Below, one piece after another: positions 56,342 through 64,000 of a stretch of 64,000 nt of DNA. Numbering within the stretch: the first letter of the stretch is position 1; every line of letters starts with the position of its first letter. This stretch comes from Streptomyces albus subsp. albus. GTDB lineage: Bacteria; Actinomycetota; Actinomycetes; Streptomycetales; Streptomycetaceae. The notes under the pieces were generated by a model. The model worked only from the letters and a program-made list of their open reading frames with translations, had not been told where the DNA came from and did no database searches. The position numbers and the translations under genes were made by a program. The stretch spans positions 1-64,000 of the forward strand of contig NZ_JODR01000009.1 of the NCBI RefSeq assembly GCF_000725885.1, written 5' to 3'.

Positions 56342-58029
56342 GCGCCCGGGACGACGCCCCCGCGCGGGGGCCGCGCTTCCTTCCCCGTCGCCCCGAGGGC
56401 AACCGGCTGCACCCGGTCACCCCCTGGCGGCGGGCCTGGGCACCACTGGCCGCGCTGTTGGCGTTCGTCGTCCACGACGCGGAGCAGGCCCGCGAGTGGT
56501 CCGGTCAGCTGACCGCCGGCTGGCTGGTGCTGGGGCTGCTGGCCCTGCTGGCGGCGGGCGCCGCGTACGGCTTCCTGACCTGGTGGTGCACCAGCTATCT
56601 GGTCACCGACACCGAGTTGCGCATCCACACCGGGCTGCTCTTCCGCCGCACCGCCCACATCAGGCTGGACCGTATCCAGGCCATCGACATCGCCCGGCCG
56701 CTGCTCGCCCGGGTGGCGGGCGTCGCCAAGCTGAAGCTCGACGCGGTGGGCACCGAGGCCAAGGACGAGCTGGCCTACCTGGGCGAGCGGGAGGCCGTCG
56801 CCCTCCGCGCCGAGCTGCTGGCCCGCGCCGCCGGGATCGCCCCCGACGCGGCCCCGCAGGCCGGTGAGGCGCCGGCCCGCGAGCTGCTGCGCGTCCCGCT
56901 GCGCACCCTCGTGCTGAGCGTGCTGCTGCGGGGCACCGCGTGGGGGATGCTGGCCGCGCTGCTGATCGTGCCGGCGGCGCTCTGGCTGGCCACGGACAGT
57001 GTGTGGCCCGCGCTGGCCTCGGCCCTCCCGCTGGCCGGCGGTTTCTGGACGGGCGGCGCCGGGCGGGTGCTGCGCGAGTTCGACTGGACCGTCGCCGAGT
57101 CCCCCGACGGCCTCCGCCTCGACTCGGGCCTGCTCGACCGGCAGCACGCGACGGTGCCGCCCGGCCGGGTCCAGGCCGTACGCATAGTGGAGCCGCTGCT
57201 GTGGCGGCGGCGCCGCTGGGTGCGGGTCGAGCTGGAGGTGGCCGGTGCCGGCGGCTCGGACGACGATGACGAGCGCGGCGGTGTGCTGATCCCCGTCGCC
57301 CCCTGGCAGGACGCGGCCGGGGTGCTCGCGCGGGTGCTGCCCGGCGTCGACCTGGACGCCGCCGTGGCGGCGACCCGCGCCGTGCCCCGGCGGGCCCGCT
57401 GGTGCGCCCCGCTGGTCCGGCGCGGCTACGGCCACGGCGTCACCCCGAGCGTCTTCGTCGCCCGGCACGGGCTGCTCACCCGCCGCACCGGGCTGGTCCC
57501 GCACGGCAAGGTGCAGAGTGTCCGGCTCGCCCAGGGGCCGTGGGAGCGGCGCCACCGGCTGGCGGACATCTGGGTGGACCACGGCGCGAACGGCCAGGTG
57601 TGCGCCCGCCTCCGCGACGAGGACGAGGCCCGCGCCCTGCTGGCCGCACAGGCGGAGCGTTCCCGCACCGGACGGCGCACGGCGCCCCCCGAGCGCTGGC
57701 TGACGGCACACGGCCGGCCTACGGCGCACAACCGGCCGACCGCCCCCGCCCCGGAGCCGAGCGGGACGAGCCCGGAGCAGGCCGGAACGGACCCGGAGGA
57801 CAGCCGTACGGCCCCCGAGCCGAGCGGTACGGCCCCAAAGGGCAGCGGTACGGACCCCGAGCGCAGCGGCACGACCGGCGAACACAGCGTCACCGGGAAG
57901 CGGGTTCCGCTCCACAAGCCGGAGCCGGACCACCCGGACGGACCCGTCGGGCAGGACGGGCCCGCCGCGGTACGGGGCGGCCCCGCGGGGCGCGGCGGAC
58001 CGGCCGGAGGCGACGGGTCCGCCGGCTAA
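56338..58029 (+). CDS. Bacterial PH-domain membrane protein (YdbT-like, three domains)
   Basis: A 563-residue protein with two helix pairs and three bPH_2-type domains, near residues 80-150 (TDTELRIHTGLLFRRTAHI), 250-345 (RLDSGLLDRQHATVPPGRVQ) and 360-440 (VFVARHGLLTRRTGLVPHGK). The last 120 residues are a disordered tail with repeated PSGT/PE-type octapeptides. GTG 56338 overlaps the previous stop. It pairs with the YdbS-like protein, probably as a membrane complex. Confidence 0.88.
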   Translation: MSARDDAPARGPRFLPRRPEGNRLHPVTPWRRAWAPLAALLAFVVHDAEQAREWSGQLTAGWLVLGLLALLAAGAAYGFLTWWCTSYLVTDTELRIHTGLLFRRTAHIRLDRIQAIDIARPLLARVAGVAKLKLDAVGTEAKDELAYLGEREAVALRAELLARAAGIAPDAAPQAGEAPARELLRVPLRTLVLSVLLRGTAWGMLAALLIVPAALWLATDSVWPALASALPLAGGFWTGGAGRVLREFDWTVAESPDGLRLDSGLLDRQHATVPPGRVQAVRIVEPLLWRRRRWVRVELEVAGAGGSDDDDERGGVLIPVAPWQDAAGVLARVLPGVDLDAAVAATRAVPRRARWCAPLVRRGYGHGVTPSVFVARHGLLTRRTGLVPHGKVQSVRLAQGPWERRHRLADIWVDHGANGQVCARLRDEDEARALLAAQAERSRTGRRTAPPERWLTAHGRPTAHNRPTAPAPEPSGTSPEQAGTDPEDSRTAPEPSGTAPKGSGTDPERSGTTGEHSVTGKRVPLHKPEPDHPDGPVGQDGPAAVRGGPAGRGGPAGGDGSAG

Positions 58030-58094
58030 TGGGCGAGCGGGCGGGACGCGGTGGCGGTCCCGGGCTCCGGGGGGCGTGCGCCTACCCTGGGCAC

Positions 58095-59000
58095 ATGGGT
58101 GCGAGAGTGCGGGGCCGCGTGGACGGCCTCCCCGAGTGGGACCGCTGCGCTGTGATGGGTGTGGTCAATGTGACCCCCGACTCGTTCTCCGACGGGGGGC
58201 GCTGGTTCGACACCGAGACCGCGGTCAAACACGGCCTCGACCTGGTGGCCCAGGGCGCGGACCTGGTCGACGTGGGCGGCGAGTCCACCCGGCCCGGCGC
58301 CGCGCGGGTGAGCGAGGAGGAGGAGCTGCGCCGGGTGCTCCCGGTGGTGCGCGGACTGGCCGGTGAGGGCGTCGTCGTCAGCGTGGACACCATGCGCTCC
58401 TCGGTCGCGGCCCGCGCCGTGGAGGCGGGCGCGGTACTCGTCAACGACGTCAGCGGCGGCCTGGCCGACCCCGGCATGGTGCCGGTCGTCGCCGAGGCGC
58501 GGGTGCCCTTCGTGGTGATGCACTGGCGCGGCCAGAGCATCGACATGAACAACCGTGCCGTCTACACCGACGTGGTCGGGGAAGTGATCGGCGAACTGAC
58601 CGACTCGGTGCGCCGCGCGGTGGACGGCGGCATCGCCCCCGAGCACATCGTGGTGGACCCCGGCCTGGGCTTCGCCAAACGCGCCGAGCACGACCTGGCA
58701 CTGGTGGCGGCGCTCTCCCGGCTCCGCGCCGAGCTGGCCCGGCCGCTGCTGGTGGCGGCCTCGCGCAAACGGTTCCTCGGCCGGGTGCTGGCCGACGCGG
58801 CGGACGCAGCCCCGCCGCCCGCCCGGGAGCGGGACGCGGCCACGGCGGCCGTCTCCGCGCTCGCGGCCCGCGAGGGCGCCTGGGCGGTACGGGTCCACGA
58901 GGTGCGGGCCAGCGCCGACGCGGTACGGGTCGCCCGCGCCGTCGAGTCGGCCGCCGAGGCGCTGCCGGGCATCCGCCCGGTCGGGGAGGCACCCCGGTGA
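58095..59000 (+). CDS. folP: Dihydropteroate synthase
   Basis: FolP, 301 residues, condenses p-aminobenzoate with the pterin pyrophosphate in folate synthesis; it is the sulfonamide target. Motifs: MGVVNVTPDSFSDGGRWF, VDVGGESTRPGA, VLVNDVSGGLAD, VVDPGLGFAKRAEHD and VAASRKRFLGRVL. TACCCT (58083-58088) lies 6 nt before ATG 58095, so the mRNA is probably leaderless. Its stop overlaps the next gene (GTGA). It resembles the functional FolP1 type. Confidence 0.96.
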   Translation: MGARVRGRVDGLPEWDRCAVMGVVNVTPDSFSDGGRWFDTETAVKHGLDLVAQGADLVDVGGESTRPGAARVSEEEELRRVLPVVRGLAGEGVVVSVDTMRSSVAARAVEAGAVLVNDVSGGLADPGMVPVVAEARVPFVVMHWRGQSIDMNNRAVYTDVVGEVIGELTDSVRRAVDGGIAPEHIVVDPGLGFAKRAEHDLALVAALSRLRAELARPLLVAASRKRFLGRVLADAADAAPPPARERDAATAAVSALAAREGAWAVRVHEVRASADAVRVARAVESAAEALPGIRPVGEAPR

Positions 59001-59566
59001 GCGACGCCCGTGCCGACATCGAGGCGGTGGAGGCCGCCAACACCGCCCTGTACGACGCGGTGGAGCGGGGGGACATCGAGGCCCTCTCCCGGATGTGGCT
59101 GGGCGGCGGCGCCGAGACGGCGACGGGTGAGGCGGAGACCGGGACGACGGTCACCTTCGGCGGCCTGACGGACGCCGAGGAGGAGGACGTGCCCGGGGTG
59201 CGGGTCGTCCACCCCGGCTGGCCGGTCCTCACCGGCCGCGGCGAGGTGCTGCGCTCGTACGCGCTGATCATGGCGAACACCGACTACGTCCAGTTCTTCC
59301 TCACGGACGTGGAGGTCTCCGTACTGGGTGACACCGCGGTGGTCAGCTGCACCGAGAACATCCTCAGCGGCGGGCCCGCGGAGGCCGACGGCTCGGCCGG
59401 GCCGCTGGTGGGCGGGCTGGTCGTGGCCACCAACGTCTTCCACCGCACCGAGAGCGGCGAGTGGAAACTGTGGGCCCACCACGGCTCGCCCGTCCTCGTC
59501 GAACAGGACGAGGACGACGACGGCGAGGACGAATCGGATCTGGGCCAGGGCGACATCGAGCTGTGA
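58997..59566 (+). CDS. NTF2/SnoaL-like protein
   Basis: A 189-residue protein. The cone-like NTF2 fold is suggested by ADIEAVEAANTALYDAVERG, EALSRMWLG, a central loop, then VVSCTENIL, VVATNVFHRTESGEWKLWAHHGSP, and an acidic C-terminus (EQDEDDDGEDE). It is translationally coupled to folP. Such proteins accompany folP in streptomycetes, but a folate role is not established. The fold is fairly sure and the function unknown. Confidence 0.85.
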   Translation: MSDARADIEAVEAANTALYDAVERGDIEALSRMWLGGGAETATGEAETGTTVTFGGLTDAEEEDVPGVRVVHPGWPVLTGRGEVLRSYALIMANTDYVQFFLTDVEVSVLGDTAVVSCTENILSGGPAEADGSAGPLVGGLVVATNVFHRTESGEWKLWAHHGSPVLVEQDEDDDGEDESDLGQGDIEL

Positions 59567-59568
59567 AC

Positions 59569-59840
59569 GGCGACGCGCGCCGGTGGACGGCGACACCCAC
59601 CGACAACCGGCGACACCCACCGGTGCCCGGCGACACGCGCCGCTGACCAGGCCGGGCACTTCCGAGCAGCAACACCCGCCGACGGACGGCAACACCCACC
59701 GGAGACCGGCAACACCCGCCCACCACCGGCGACACCCACCGGTGGACGGCAACACCCGCCCACCACCGGCGAACCCACCGGTGGACGGCGACGCCCGCCC
59801 GCGGCCCTCGGCGCCCGCCGGTGGACGGTGACGCGCGCCG
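59569..59840. repeat. 20-bp tandem array
   Basis: Units of about 20 bp resembling GGCGACACCCACCGGTGGAC are repeated roughly ten times directly after the NTF2-like gene, with one break near 59645. The 20-bp period is not coding-compatible. Confidence 0.75.
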
Positions 59841-60123
59841 GTGAGCAGGTCGTGCGCTTCCGTGCGGCGGCGCCGGCGGTGCGCACACAGCGGTGGCGCA
59901 CGGCGCATCCACAGCGGCCGGGCACGGCGGTGCGACTCCCCCGCCCGTAACCCCCGCTCCCCCGCCACCCGTTCGACGTGCGGCACGAGACAGCCCGGGA
60001 ATGTCCGCGTGGCCCCGGGCGCTGTGGGGTAGGCGGCGCCGCGAGCCGCCGAGCACGCAGGTAGATTCGACCACGTGCCGCGCCCGGCGGCATGTACTCG
60101 TACGACCGACGGGAGTGATGCGC
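59841..60123. other. Intergenic region before folB
   Basis: No gene is seen. A likely -10, TAGATT (60062-60067), stands about 55 nt before the folB start with no clear -35. Confidence 0.4.
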
Positions 60124-60483
60124 GTGGATCGCGTCGCACTGCGCGGCCTCACGGCGCGTGGGCATCATGGCGTCTTCGCCAGGGAACGCGAGGAAGGACA
60201 GACCTTCGTCGTGGACCTCGACATGGGCCTCGACACGCGTCCCGCCGCCGCGGGCGACGACCTGTCCCGTACGGTCCACTACGGCGTCGTCGCCGAGGAG
60301 GTCGTCGCGGTCGTCGAAGGCGAGCCGGTCGACCTCATCGAGACGCTCGCCCAGCGGATCGCCGACACCTGTCTGCGGCACGAGGCCGTGCAGGAGGTCG
60401 AGGTGGTCGTCCACAAGCCGGACGCCCCGATCACCGTCCCCTTCGAAGACGTGACCATCACTATCAAGCGGAGCCGCGCATGA
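60124..60483 (+). CDS. folB: Dihydroneopterin aldolase
   Basis: FolB, 119 residues, cleaves dihydroneopterin to 6-hydroxymethyl-dihydropterin. Family core: VALRGLTARGHHGVFAREREEG, a YGVVAEEVVAVVEGEPVDLI strand-helix, and the catalytic-Lys region VVVHKPDAPI. GTG 60124 is chosen for its 8-nt spacing from GGGAG (60111-60115) and the standard length; ATG 60118 and GTG 60115 are alternatives. The stop overlaps folK (ATGA). Confidence 0.94.
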   Translation: MDRVALRGLTARGHHGVFAREREEGQTFVVDLDMGLDTRPAAAGDDLSRTVHYGVVAEEVVAVVEGEPVDLIETLAQRIADTCLRHEAVQEVEVVVHKPDAPITVPFEDVTITIKRSRA

Positions 60484-61076
60484 CGCCGAACAGTGACCCG
60501 ACCGTACAGCCGGTACCCGCCTCGGTGGTGCAGCAGGTGGACGCGGCGGACACCACGCTCCACGACCCGAAGACCGCCGTCCTCTCCCTGGGCAGCAACC
60601 TCGGCAACCGGCTGGAGAGCCTCCAGAGCGCTGTGGACGCTCTCGCCGACACCCCCGGGCTCAAGGTCAAAGCCGTCTCCCCGGTCTACGAGACCGAGCC
60701 GTGGGGCGTCGACCCGGACAGCCAGCCCAGCTATTTCAACGCGGTCATCGTCATCAGGACGACCCTGCCGCCGGCCTCCCTCCTGGAGCGCGGCCACGCC
60801 ATCGAGGAGGCCCTGGAGCGCAAGCGCGAGGAGCGCTGGGGACCGCGCCCCATCGATGTGGACATCGTCGCCTACCAGGGCGTCGTCTCCGACGATCCCG
60901 AGCTGACCCTCCCCCATCCGCGGGCCCACGAGCGGGCCTTCGTCCTCGTGCCGTGGCACGACGTGGACCCCGCCGCCGAACTGCCCGGCCGCGGCAGCGT
61001 CGAGGAGCTGCTGGCCGCACTCGGCACCGAGGGCGTCACCGCCCGCGCCGATCTGGAACTCGTCCTGCCCGCCTGA
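60480..61076 (+). CDS. folK: HPPK, 6-hydroxymethyl-7,8-dihydropterin pyrophosphokinase
   Basis: FolK, 198 residues, activates the pterin for FolP. It has VLSLGSNLGNRLESLQSA, SPVYETEPWGVDPDSQP and the HPPK signature RWGPRPIDVDIVAY, followed by LPHPRAHERAFVLVP. About 30 residues precede the usual family start. ATG 60480 overlaps folB by 4 nt, so the two are co-translated. Confidence 0.96.
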   Translation: MTPNSDPTVQPVPASVVQQVDAADTTLHDPKTAVLSLGSNLGNRLESLQSAVDALADTPGLKVKAVSPVYETEPWGVDPDSQPSYFNAVIVIRTTLPPASLLERGHAIEEALERKREERWGPRPIDVDIVAYQGVVSDDPELTLPHPRAHERAFVLVPWHDVDPAAELPGRGSVEELLAALGTEGVTARADLELVLPA

Positions 61077-61144
61077 GCGCCGCAGCCCGTGCATCCGCCC
61101 GTCGCAGCAGCAGCCAAGGACCGCACCCGCGAGGTGGAAACGCC

Positions 61145-61633
61145 ATGAACCAACTCCGTGTCCGCACCCTGGCGGCGCTCTTCGTCGTCGCCGGGGTGCT
61201 CTCGTGGGGCGGCGCACGGCTCTGGGACTCGCTGGGCACCCTGCCGGGCGTCCCCGTCGCGGCGCCCATCGTGCTCGGCGCCATCGCCGCCGTCCTGCTG
61301 GCGACCGCGCTGTCACTGCGCTCCCGGCTCAAGGCCCAGCGCGAGAGGGTGCCCGACGCCAAGGGTGTCGATCCGATGATGGCGGCCCGCGCGGTGCTCT
61401 TCGGACAGGCCAGCGCCCTGGTGGCCGCGCTCGTCGCGGGTATGTACGGCGGCGTCGGCGTGTTTCTGGGCCTGGAGCGCGCCGACGTCCCGGCCCGCGC
61501 CGGCCAGGCGCTCTACGCGGGTCTCGCCGCCGTCGCCGGTATCGCCGTGATAGCAGCCGCTCTCTTCCTGGAGCGTGTCTGCCGCCTTCCCGACGACGAG
61601 GACGACGGCCGTCCCCCGCGCGCCGGGGCCTGA
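61145..61633 (+). CDS. DUF3180-type membrane protein
   Basis: A 162-residue protein with four transmembrane helices (about residues 8-22, 38-57, 85-107 and 122-142). It follows folK on the same strand, as DUF3180 proteins commonly do in actinobacteria. ATG 61145 has GAGGTGG upstream. The function of the family is unknown, and a role in pterin or membrane biology is only suggested by position. Confidence 0.85.
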   Translation: MNQLRVRTLAALFVVAGVLSWGGARLWDSLGTLPGVPVAAPIVLGAIAAVLLATALSLRSRLKAQRERVPDAKGVDPMMAARAVLFGQASALVAALVAGMYGGVGVFLGLERADVPARAGQALYAGLAAVAGIAVIAAALFLERVCRLPDDEDDGRPPRAGA

Positions 61634-61689
61634 GCCTTCCACGGCCCCGGCGCGGGGAGGACCCGCGTCGGGCCAGGATCAGGATCGGG

Positions 61690-62292
61690 TCAGCGCAGGA
61701 TGAGGCTCATCGCCTCGGAGCGCGTCGCCGCGTCCCGCAGCTGTCCGCGCACCGCCGAGGTGACGGTCTTGGCACCGGGCTTCCGGATGCCGCGCATCGA
61801 CATGCACATGTGCTCGCACTCGACGACGACGATGACCCCGCGCGGCTCCAGTATCCGCATCAGCGAGTCCGCGATCTGGGTGGTCAGCCGCTCCTGCACC
61901 TGGGGACGCCGGGCGTAGACGTCCACCAGCCGGGCCAGCTTCGACAGCCCCGTGATCTTGCCGGAGGCGGCGGGGATGTAGCCGACGTGCGCCACCCCCT
62001 GGAACGGGACCAGGTGGTGCTCACAGGTCGAGTAGACCTCGATGTCCTTGACCAGCACCATCTCGTCGTGGCCGATGTCGAAGGTGGTGGTCAGCACGTC
62101 CTCGGGCTTCTGGCGCAGCCCGGCGAAGATCTCCTTGTACGCCCTCGCCACCCGGGCCGGGGTCTCCAGGAGCCCCTCGCGGTCCGGGTCCTCGCCGACA
62201 GCGATGAGCAGTTCACGCACCGCGTTCTCGGCGCGCTTCTCGTCGAAGTCGCCTATCGGCCTCTCCCCGTCCAGGGTCACCGGGTCGGTCAT
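61690..62292 (-). CDS. folE: GTP cyclohydrolase I
   Basis: FolE, 200 residues, opens GTP to dihydroneopterin triphosphate, the first step of folate synthesis. Zinc and active-site motifs: [40 protein letters not shown] and [17 protein letters not shown] 62292 gives the family length. It is convergent with folK and the DUF3180 gene, so the folate genes form two facing units. Confidence 0.97.
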   Translation of the reverse strand: MTDPVTLDGERPIGDFDEKRAENAVRELLIAVGEDPDREGLLETPARVARAYKEIFAGLRQKPEDVLTTTFDIGHDEMVLVKDIEVYSTCEHHLVPFQGVAHVGYIPAASGKITGLSKLARLVDVYARRPQVQERLTTQIADSLMRILEPRGVIVVVECEHMCMSMRGIRKPGAKTVTSAVRGQLRDAATRSEAMSLILR

Positions 62293-62368
62293 CTGGTCCC
62301 TCGTTCCTCGACTCGCGCAGCGGGCCGCCCTGCGTGCCGGCACTGCCCGGTTGCGTACACAGCGGAAA

Positions 62369-62403
62369 GCCGCGCCCCTCGACACTAACGCGAGGGGCGC
62401 GGC
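62369..62403. terminator. ftsH terminator hairpin
   Basis: The perfect 13-bp stem GCCGCGCCCCTCG / CGAGGGGCGCGGC with a 9-nt loop lies 41 bp beyond the ftsH stop codon and 77 bp before folE. Confidence 0.85.
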
Positions 62404-62443
62404 CTGCATTCCAGCGGGCGGGGTCACCCCCGCCGACCTGGGA

Positions 62444-64000
62444 TCATCCGTTGTCGGGATCGGCGGGCTCGACGATGGCGTCGGAGTCCCGGGGGCCGAT
62501 CTCCTTGCCGGTGTGGTTCGAGTTGCCGTTGGCCAGGGCGGACGGCGGCACCGAGACCGGCGGCCGGGTGGAGGGGGTGCGCCGCGAGGAACCGGTCCAG
62601 GCGGGGCGGGCGGGACGCTTGACGACCGGGCGGAAGATCTCGGCGATCTCCTCCTTGTTCAGCGTCTCCTTCTCCAGCAGGGCCAGCACGAGGTTGTCGA
62701 GGACGTCGCGGTTCTCCACCAGGATTTCCCAGGCTTCGTTGTGCGCCGTCTCGATCAGCTTCTTGACCTCCTCGTCCACCAGCCCGGCGACCTCCTCGGA
62801 GTAGTCGCGCTGGTGGGCCATCTCCTTGCCCAGGAAGGGCTCGGACTGGTCGGAGCCGAACTTGATGGCACCGAGCCGCTCGGTCATGCCGTACTGGGTG
62901 ACCATCGCCCGGGCCGTGGCCGTGGCCTTCTCGATGTCGTTGGCCGCGCCCGTGGTCGGGTCGTGGAAGACGAGCTCCTCGGCCGCCCGGCCGCCCATCA
63001 TGTAGGCGAGCTGGTCGAGCATCTCGTTCCGCGTCGTGGAGTACTTGTCCTCGTCGGGGAGCACCATCGTGTAGCCGAGGGCACGGCCCCGCGACAGGAT
63101 GGTGATCTTGTGGACGGGGTCGGAGTTGGGAGAGGCCGCCGCGACCAGGGCGTGTCCGCCCTCGTGGTACGCGGTGATCTTCTTCTCCTTGTCGCTCATG
63201 ATCCGGGTCCGCTTCTGCGGGCCGGCCACGACGCGGTCGATCGCCTCGTCCAGGAACTTGTTGTCGATCAGCTTCTGGTCACTGCGGGCGGTGAGCAGGG
63301 CGGCCTCGTTGAGGACGTTGCTCAGGTCGGCGCCGGTGAAACCGGGGGTACGGCGGGCGACCGCGCTCAGGTCCACGTCGGGCGCCATGGGCTTGCCCTT
63401 CTGGTGGACCTGGAGGATCTCCAGCCGGCCCTGCATGTCGGGGCGGTCGACGGCGATCTGCCGGTCGAAGCGGCCGGGACGCAGCAGGGCGGGGTCCAGG
63501 ATGTCGGGCCGGTTGGTGGCGGCGATCAGGATGACGCCGCCCTTGACGTCGAAGCCGTCCATCTCGACCAGCAGCTGGTTGAGCGTCTGCTCGCGCTCGT
63601 CGTGACCGCCGCCCATGCCGGCGCCGCGGTGACGGCCGACGGCGTCGATCTCGTCGACGAAGACGATGGCCGGCGCGTTGGCCTTGGCCTGCTCGAACAG
63701 GTCGCGGACGCGGGAGGCGCCCACACCGACGAACATCTCGACGAAGTCGGAGCCGGAGATCGAGTAGAACGGCACCCCGGCCTCGCCGGCGACCGCGCGG
63801 GCCAGCAGCGTCTTACCGGTGCCGGGCGGGCCGTAGAGCAGCACACCCTTGGGGATCTTGGCGCCGACGGCCTGGAACTTTGCGGGCTCCTGGAGGAACT
63901 CCTTGATCTCCTGGAGTTCCTCGACGGCCTCGTCGGAGCCGGCCACGTCGGAGAACGTCGTCTTCGGGGTGTCCTTGGTGATGAGCTTGGCCTTCGACTT
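62444..64000 (-). CDS. ftsH: ATP-dependent zinc metalloprotease FtsH (5' part outside the window)
   Basis: The C-terminal 518 residues of FtsH, cut by the window edge, so the membrane helices are not seen. The AAA module has Walker [14 protein letters not shown], Walker [16 protein letters not shown], a second-region-of-homology segment [20 protein letters not shown], and [19 protein letters not shown]. The zinc protease site is [12 protein letters not shown] (HEXXH-type), with the third ligand region in the following helices. The last 50 residues form a disordered acidic tail. It degrades membrane proteins. Confidence 0.96.
   Translation of the reverse strand, partial: KSKAKLITKDTPKTTFSDVAGSDEAVEELQEIKEFLQEPAKFQAVGAKIPKGVLLYGPPGTGKTLLARAVAGEAGVPFYSISGSDFVEMFVGVGASRVRDLFEQAKANAPAIVFVDEIDAVGRHRGAGMGGGHDEREQTLNQLLVEMDGFDVKGGVILIAATNRPDILDPALLRPGRFDRQIAVDRPDMQGRLEILQVHQKGKPMAPDVDLSAVARRTPGFTGADLSNVLNEAALLTARSDQKLIDNKFLDEAIDRVVAGPQKRTRIMSDKEKKITAYHEGGHALVAAASPNSDPVHKITILSRGRALGYTMVLPDEDKYSTTRNEMLDQLAYMMGGRAAEELVFHDPTTGAANDIEKATATARAMVTQYGMTERLGAIKFGSDQSEPFLGKEMAHQRDYSEEVAGLVDEEVKKLIETAHNEAWEILVENRDVLDNLVLALLEKETLNKEEIAEIFRPVVKRPARPAWTGSSRRTPSTRPPVSVPPSALANGNSNHTGKEIGPRDSDAIVEPADPDNG

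Overview
The window is a stretch of Streptomyces-type (high-GC actinomycete) chromosome core. The evidence is very high GC with strong third-position bias, many GTG starts, 4-nt GTGA/ATGA gene overlaps, and a gene order typical of Streptomyces: radA-disA-mutY, clpC-lsr2, panC-nadB-nadC-coaX, folP-folB-folK and folE-ftsH. No rRNA, tRNA, CRISPR array, insertion sequence or integrase was seen.

Layout. 0-10.5 kb: an orphan-looking sensor kinase, DedA, ProC, an MMPL transporter, an ArsR/coiled-coil membrane protein pair, a small membrane protein, IlvD and a TIM-barrel isomerase. 10.9-20.1 kb: a Ppx/GppA-like protein, a cysteine-rich protein, a sigma-like protein fused to a zinc finger and membrane anchor, RadA, DisA, a secreted-domain membrane protein and MutY. 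20.8-24 kb: a divergent MFS/TetR pair and a secreted M23 peptidase. 24.4-30.3 kb: two tandem paralogous NACHT NTPases of the NLR-like type. The first has a long leucine-rich C-terminus and the second a shortened one. They are the most likely immune-type system here. 30.4-37.3 kb: ClpC, Lsr2, a short N-acetylglutamate-synthase-like GNAT, a BlaI-type regulator and small proteins. 36.5-42 kb: an overlapping operon for pantothenate/CoA and NAD synthesis (DUF2520 protein-panC-nadB-nadC-coaX). 42.4-47.9 kb: an ArsR/DUF5937 regulator with twin operators, a two-component system, a MidA-like methyltransferase, and a cysteine dioxygenase-rhodanese pair preceded by a 28-residue cysteine-rich leader peptide. 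48.5-52.4 kb: an OpuC/ProU-type compatible-solute ABC importer. 52.5-58 kb: a disordered membrane coiled-coil protein, a stand-alone NuoD paralogue and two bacterial-PH-domain membrane proteins. 58-64 kb: the folate cluster (folP, folB, folK; convergent folE) and the 3' part of ftsH, cut by the window edge.

Two themes run through the window. First, at least seventeen genes have a TANNNT hexamer 6-8 nt before their start codon, which is the signature of leaderless mRNAs, and this fixes several starts. Second, many of the longer intergenic gaps hold short tandem arrays with different unit lengths (about 17, 20, 24, 30, 36 and 46 bp) and unrelated sequences. All functions are inferred from sequence reading; no database search was run.
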